64,000 nt of DNA, from positions 2,914,001 to 2,978,000 of the forward strand of contig NZ_FNSQ01000005.1 in assembly GCF_900105205.1 (NCBI RefSeq), given 5' to 3'. The translations under genes and the position numbers were made by a program. Shown here piece by piece: positions 60,321-64,000 of this stretch. The notes under the pieces are model-generated. The model did no database searches and was not told where the DNA came from. It was given only the letters and a program-made list of their open reading frames with translations. Each line of letters begins with the position of its first letter. The first letter of the stretch is position 1. This DNA comes from Microbacterium hydrocarbonoxydans (lineage in GTDB: Bacteria; Actinomycetota; Actinomycetes; Actinomycetales; Microbacteriaceae).

Positions 60321-61187
60321 TCAGCGACGGCGCCGTGTCACTGCGGCGTCGTGCGTGAGCTGCAGGGGGATGACAACGGGTTCACCGCGATGCTGCACCA
60401 CACGGACGAACAGGATGTCGACGAGCGCCAGCTGCGCTATGCGGCTCGACATCGCCGCCATCCGGAACGGGGACTCCTGCGCGTAGGTGAGCAGCACGAT
60501 GTCGGCGGCCAGCGCGAGAGTCGAGTCCGGTGCACTGGTGATGGCGACCGACAGTGCTCCCGCGTCCCTCGCGACCTCCACGGCTCTGACGACCTCCTGC
60601 GTCTCGCCGCCGTGGGAGAACGCGATCACCACGTCGTCCTGGTTGCGCAGCGATGCCGTCGTCAGCGCCAGGTGGGGGTCGGCCGAGTGCGCGACCGAGC
60701 AGCCGATGCGCGCGAGCTTCTGCTGCAGATCCTGCGCGGTGAGCGAGGACGCGGCCTGGCCGAAGAGGTCGACATGCCGCGCGGCGACGACCGCGCGCGC
60801 GACGCGGTCCAGCGCATCCGCATCCAGCCCCCGCGCCGTCTTCTCGATCGCGTCGATCTCCTGCGACGCGAGCTTGGCGGCGATGGCCGACGGCTCGTCC
60901 TCCGGATCGATCTCGGTGGTGTCCAGCCCGAACCTGGCCTGCTGCGCCTGCGCGAGCGTGACGGTGCGGGCGACAGCGACCCTCAGCTCCCGATAGCCGC
61001 TGAACCCCAGGGACTGCGCGAAGCGGGCGACCGTCGACAGCGAGGTGTGACAGAGCTGGGCGAGGTCGTTGATGGCCAGGTCGACGACGAGCGTGGGGTC
61101 ACCGAGTATCGTCTCCGCGACCCGTGCTTCGGCAGCACTCAGTCGGGGAACGGATCGGCGCACCAGCGCGAGAACATCGGCGTCCAC
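60321..61187 (-). CDS. MurR/RpiR-family transcriptional regulator
   Basis: A 288-aa protein. The N-terminal HTH (LSAAEARVAETILGDPTLVVDLAINDLAQLCHTSLSTVARFAQSLGFSGYRELRVAVAR) is RpiR-type. The C-terminal SIS domain (VDLFGQAASSLTAQDLQQKLARIG, VVIAFSHGGETQEVVRAVEVARDAGA) binds phosphosugars. It lies 14 bp downstream of the GH3 gene, so it likely controls the aminosugar uptake operon, sensing GlcNAc-6-P, MurNAc-6-P or similar. Confidence 0.92.
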   Translation of the reverse strand: MDADVLALVRRSVPRLSAAEARVAETILGDPTLVVDLAINDLAQLCHTSLSTVARFAQSLGFSGYRELRVAVARTVTLAQAQQARFGLDTTEIDPEDEPSAIAAKLASQEIDAIEKTARGLDADALDRVARAVVAARHVDLFGQAASSLTAQDLQQKLARIGCSVAHSADPHLALTTASLRNQDDVVIAFSHGGETQEVVRAVEVARDAGALSVAITSAPDSTLALAADIVLLTYAQESPFRMAAMSSRIAQLALVDILFVRVVQHRGEPVVIPLQLTHDAAVTRRRR

Positions 61188-61201
61188 GGTGTCATCCTGC
61201 C

Positions 61202-62716
61202 TCAGTCGGGCCGTCCTGCACCGTCCGGCGGAAGATCGGCGCGGCGCGGCGCCCCCTTCAGGAGACGGGATCTGGCCGTCTGAGCGCCGATCCTGCTGGC
61301 CGCGCCCACCTCGATGACGGGCAGCGGCAGCGCGCGCCGAGCAGCCAGTCCGACGTTCACCACGACCGTCTCGGGGTCGCGCGCGGCGGCCCGCTCGACG
61401 AGCGCGCGCTGCGCGTCGTCCGCATCCGGTCGGTCCAGCAGGATCACCGTGAGCCCTTCTGCAGCGACCGCAGCGTCGAGCGCGGCGTCCTGCTCCTCGA
61501 GCGACGACCTTGCGACGTCGAGCCGCGCCCGGTGGCCGTCCTCGGCCAGGGCCTCGGCGACATAGGCACCCGCGCTGTCGACCGCGAGGGTCGAGCGGCG
61601 ACGGGCATCGACGACGGCGAGCGACGCCTCATCCGCCGTCGCACCGCTGATCGCCCGGTCGACGATGTCGCGCGCGTCGTAGCCCCCAGCCGGCGACACC
61701 GCGGCCTCGCGCGCCCGGAGCTTCTCGGCCAGAGCCGCGACCCGCTGCGCCGCCTCCTCGACCCGGCCCCGGCTCAGCGATCCGTCGAGCAGTGCTGCGA
61801 CGATGCCGTCGCGGGCGTCGAGGAAGTCGCGTCTGTCCTGATCTGCGAGCGCGGCCTCGCCCGGATTCGTCGGGTTGCCGATGCACAGCAGGTCCGTGCC
61901 GGCGGCGAGCGCGAGGGCTGCCCCACGACCGATGCCGACGGTCTCCCTGATCGCCGCCATGTCGAGGGCGTCGGAGATGATCACTCCGTCGAAGCCCCAG
62001 TCGCGCAGCATCTCGAGCACGCGCGGATTCAGCGTCGCGGGTGCCTCTCCCCATGCCGGGACGACGATGTGCGCGGTCATGATCGCATCGACTCCCGCAG
62101 CGATCGCCGCACGGAACGGAGCGAGATGCACGCGCTCGAACTCGTCGAGGTCGAGCGCGATCTCCGGAAGAGCATGGTGCGAGTCGACGTGCGTGTCACC
62201 GTGGCCGGGGAAGTGCTTGACACAGGCCGCCGCTGGGCCGCTCTGGATGCCGGCCACGGCCGCCCGCACATGGCGGGAGACGAGGGCCTCGTCGCTGCCG
62301 AATGAGCGCACTCCGATCACGGGATTGCGCGGGTCGGTGTTGACATCGGCGACCGGCCCGAGCACGACGTTCGCGCCGACCTCGGCCACGCGGCGAGCGA
62401 GCTCGGCCCCGGTCATCCTGGTGGCCTCGACGTCGTCGAGCACGCCGAGCTGCGCGGCGCCAGGGAGTGTGGATCCTGTGGCGGACTCCAGGCGGGTGAC
62501 GCTGCCGCCCTCCTCGTCGACGCCGATCAGGGCATCCGGATTCGTCTCTCGAATCCGCGCGCTCATCTCGGCGAGGCCGTCTCCGATGTTCTGCCCGAAG
62601 TAGACGACACCGGCCAGGCCGTCGCCCAGTTCGTCGAGCAGCCACGCGGGCGGCTCGGTGCCGAAGAAGCCCGGCCAGAGCACTCCGTTGGCGAGACGGG
62701 CGAGGTCGTCGCTCAT
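61202..62716 (-). CDS. Glycoside hydrolase family 3, NagZ-type beta-N-acetylglucosaminidase
   Basis: A 504-aa protein with no signal peptide, so it acts in the cytosol. The N-terminal TIM barrel has GVDEEGG, then the NagZ catalytic loop KHFPGHGDT (167-175) with His180 in DSHH, and the nucleophile Asp249 in IISDAL. A ~150-residue C-terminal domain follows. The Cellulomonas fimi relative Nag3 is a phosphorylase, so this may release GlcNAc-1-P. The ATG at 62716 overlaps the permease stop, indicating that it processes what the transporter imports. Confidence 0.92.
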   Translation of the reverse strand: MSDDLARLANGVLWPGFFGTEPPAWLLDELGDGLAGVVYFGQNIGDGLAEMSARIRETNPDALIGVDEEGGSVTRLESATGSTLPGAAQLGVLDDVEATRMTGAELARRVAEVGANVVLGPVADVNTDPRNPVIGVRSFGSDEALVSRHVRAAVAGIQSGPAAACVKHFPGHGDTHVDSHHALPEIALDLDEFERVHLAPFRAAIAAGVDAIMTAHIVVPAWGEAPATLNPRVLEMLRDWGFDGVIISDALDMAAIRETVGIGRGAALALAAGTDLLCIGNPTNPGEAALADQDRRDFLDARDGIVAALLDGSLSRGRVEEAAQRVAALAEKLRAREAAVSPAGGYDARDIVDRAISGATADEASLAVVDARRRSTLAVDSAGAYVAEALAEDGHRARLDVARSSLEEQDAALDAAVAAEGLTVILLDRPDADDAQRALVERAAARDPETVVVNVGLAARRALPLPVIEVGAASRIGAQTARSRLLKGAPRRADLPPDGAGRPD

Positions 62717-63546
62717 CCCTTCACCGCGCCCGCGACCATGCCGGCGGAGAGCCGACGCTGCACGATCACGAAGAACACCATGACCGGGATCGTGATGATC
62801 GTGGAGGCCGCCATGATGCTGCCCCAGTCGTTCGAGTGCAGCCCGAAGAACGACTTCAGACCGATGGACACCGTGTACTGATCGGTGGCGCTGCCGAGGA
62901 TCGTCATGGCGAAGATGAACTCGTTCCACGCCGTGATGAAGCTGAAGATGCTCGTCGCGACGAGACCGGGCATCACGAGCGGCAGCAGGATCGAGCGGAA
63001 CATCCGCCACCAGCTGGCGCCGTCGATGTACGCGGCCTCCTCGAGCTCTACCGGGACGGCTGCGACGAATCCGCGCAGCATCCAGATCCCGAAGGCGAGC
63101 GAGAGGGCGACGTACACGACCATCAGACCGAGGATGCTGTTGAGTAGACCGAGGCTCTTGACCTGCAGGAACAGCGGGATGACGAGCGCCTCCAACGGCA
63201 CCATCTGCACGACCAGGATCATCATCAGGATGGTGGTGCGGAACTTGAACCGGAATCGCGCGACGGCCACCGCGGCGAGCAGGCAGACCAGGGCGCTGAC
63301 CAGCACCGTGACGACCGCCACGATCGCGGAGTTGCGCAGGTACGTGCCGAACCCGCCGTCGGTCAGCACGAAGGCGAAGTTGTCGAAGGTGAACTCCTGC
63401 GGCAGCAGCGACTGACCGCCACTGGATGCCTTCGCATCGAGCGCGCTGGAGACCATCCAGTACACGGGGAACAGGGTGAAGATCAGGACGGCGGCGATCG
63501 CGATGCCGGTCCCGACGCGCGACATGACAGACGGGCGCGGGTTCAC
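62713..63546 (-). CDS. Carbohydrate ABC transporter permease (MalG type)
   Basis: A 277-aa membrane protein. Six helices are apparent, starting GIAIAAVLIFTLFPVYWMVSSAL. The EAA coupling motif is EEAAYIDGASWWRMFRSILLPLVMPGLVA. GTG at 63546 is chosen because AGGAGG lies 7 nt upstream and the codon overlaps the preceding stop (GTGA). It pairs with the truncated MalF-type gene at the window edge. Confidence 0.93.
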   Translation of the reverse strand: MNPRPSVMSRVGTGIAIAAVLIFTLFPVYWMVSSALDAKASSGGQSLLPQEFTFDNFAFVLTDGGFGTYLRNSAIVAVVTVLVSALVCLLAAVAVARFRFKFRTTILMMILVVQMVPLEALVIPLFLQVKSLGLLNSILGLMVVYVALSLAFGIWMLRGFVAAVPVELEEAAYIDGASWWRMFRSILLPLVMPGLVATSIFSFITAWNEFIFAMTILGSATDQYTVSIGLKSFFGLHSNDWGSIMAASTIITIPVMVFFVIVQRRLSAGMVAGAVKG

Positions 63547-64000
63547 AGCTCGTCCTCCTTCATGAGGGAGCGGATGTACACGATCGTGATGCCGATCAGC
63601 ACGAGGGTGAGCAGCACGGCGAGCGCGGCACCGAAGCCGTAGCGGTTCTGGCCGAAGGACTCGACGTACGACCAGACGCCGAGGTTCAGCACGGAGCGGT
63701 TGCCGCCGCCTCCACCTGGCATCAGGTAGACCTGCGCGAAGACCTTGAAGTCCCAGATCGTCGACAGGATGATGACCACCGAGAACACCGGCTTGAGGGT
63801 CGGGAAGATGATCTTCCAGAACCGCATCCACGCATTCGCCCCGTCGAGGGCGGCCGCCTCGAGCATCTCCTTCGAGACGCCGAGCAGACCGGCGAGCACC
63901 GTGATCGCGACGAACGGGAAGCCGTGGTGCACGACGTTCAGCAGCACGATCGCGTAGAACGACCACTGGTTGGTGAACCAGTTCACCGGGTCATCCATCA
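63543..64000 (-). CDS. Carbohydrate ABC transporter permease (MalF type), partial at window edge
   Basis: The 3' part of a gene that continues beyond 64000. At least 151 codons are visible, containing the EAA motif KEMLEAAALDGANAWMRFWKIIFPTLKPVFSVVIILSTIWDFKVF. The tail ends LVLIGITIVYIRSLMKEDEL. A binding protein gene presumably lies further upstream, outside the window. Confidence 0.92.
   Translation of the reverse strand, partial: MDDPVNWFTNQWSFYAIVLLNVVHHGFPFVAITVLAGLLGVSKEMLEAAALDGANAWMRFWKIIFPTLKPVFSVVIILSTIWDFKVFAQVYLMPGGGGGNRSVLNLGVWSYVESFGQNRYGFGAALAVLLTLVLIGITIVYIRSLMKEDEL

Overview
This window looks like a chromosomal segment of a high-GC actinomycete. The gene content fits Microbacteriaceae, probably Microbacterium; I infer this from protein character, the many GTG/TTG starts, the rplM-rpsI-glmM and acpS-alr-tsaE-tsaB-rimI-tsaD gene orders, and an actinobacterial-type rpoB. 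It is mostly core genome. I see no insertion sequence, prophage, CRISPR array or rRNA operon.

Layout, left to right. 1-1.2 kb: a repeat-rich gene-free end, a DUF2277 gene and a small membrane protein. 1.25-2.8 kb: guaB. 3.0-8.6 kb: a complete branched-chain amino acid (Liv-type) ABC transporter, with permeases and ATPases on the plus strand and the binding lipoprotein convergent to them; the LivH permease carries an extra exported N-terminal domain. 8.7-11.4 kb: rarD, groES under two CIRCE operators, and a THUMP-like methyltransferase. 11.4-18.4 kb: a long minus-strand operon acpS-alr-tsaE-tsaB-rimI-tsaD followed by three membrane proteins, two of them full-length tandem paralogs. 18.4-19.7 kb: an orphan AbiEi/DUF559 endonuclease-like gene bracketed by a 60-bp imperfect direct repeat. 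19.7-25.9 kb: glmS, coaA, a Ppx/GppA phosphatase, glmM, rpsI and rplM. 26-31.9 kb: an EEP-family hydrolase, a membrane protein coupled to truA, an APC permease, and a divergent HxlR regulator/NmrA-type oxidoreductase pair. 32-34.6 kb: an ECF-like sigma factor coupled to two Asp23/Gls24 proteins, a third Asp23 gene and a tiny acidic protein. 34.7-42.9 kb: tRNA-Met, tRNA-Thr, an M23 peptidase, an inositol-phosphatase-like gene, an enoyl-CoA hydratase, an FBP-domain protein, and a GntR/gluconate permease/gluconokinase module. 43-44.2 kb: a lower-GC, gene-poor patch beside tRNA-Tyr. 44.2-53.6 kb: a PfkB kinase, a lipoprotein, and rpoC-rpoB. 53.7-60.3 kb: a dipeptide/oligopeptide ABC system and a KDG-type kinase. 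60.3-64 kb: an RpiR regulator, a NagZ-like GH3 enzyme and a sugar ABC permease pair that runs off the window edge.

Three signals run through the whole window. (1) Many genes lack a Shine-Dalgarno and instead have a -10-like TANNNT ending 6-7 nt before the ATG/GTG, the signature of leaderless mRNAs. (2) The word GGATGC/GCATCC is conspicuously frequent, in coding DNA (where it uses otherwise disfavoured GAT and GCA codons) and as the arms of several terminators. (3) RpoB has Asn where rifampicin-sensitive bacteria have His526.
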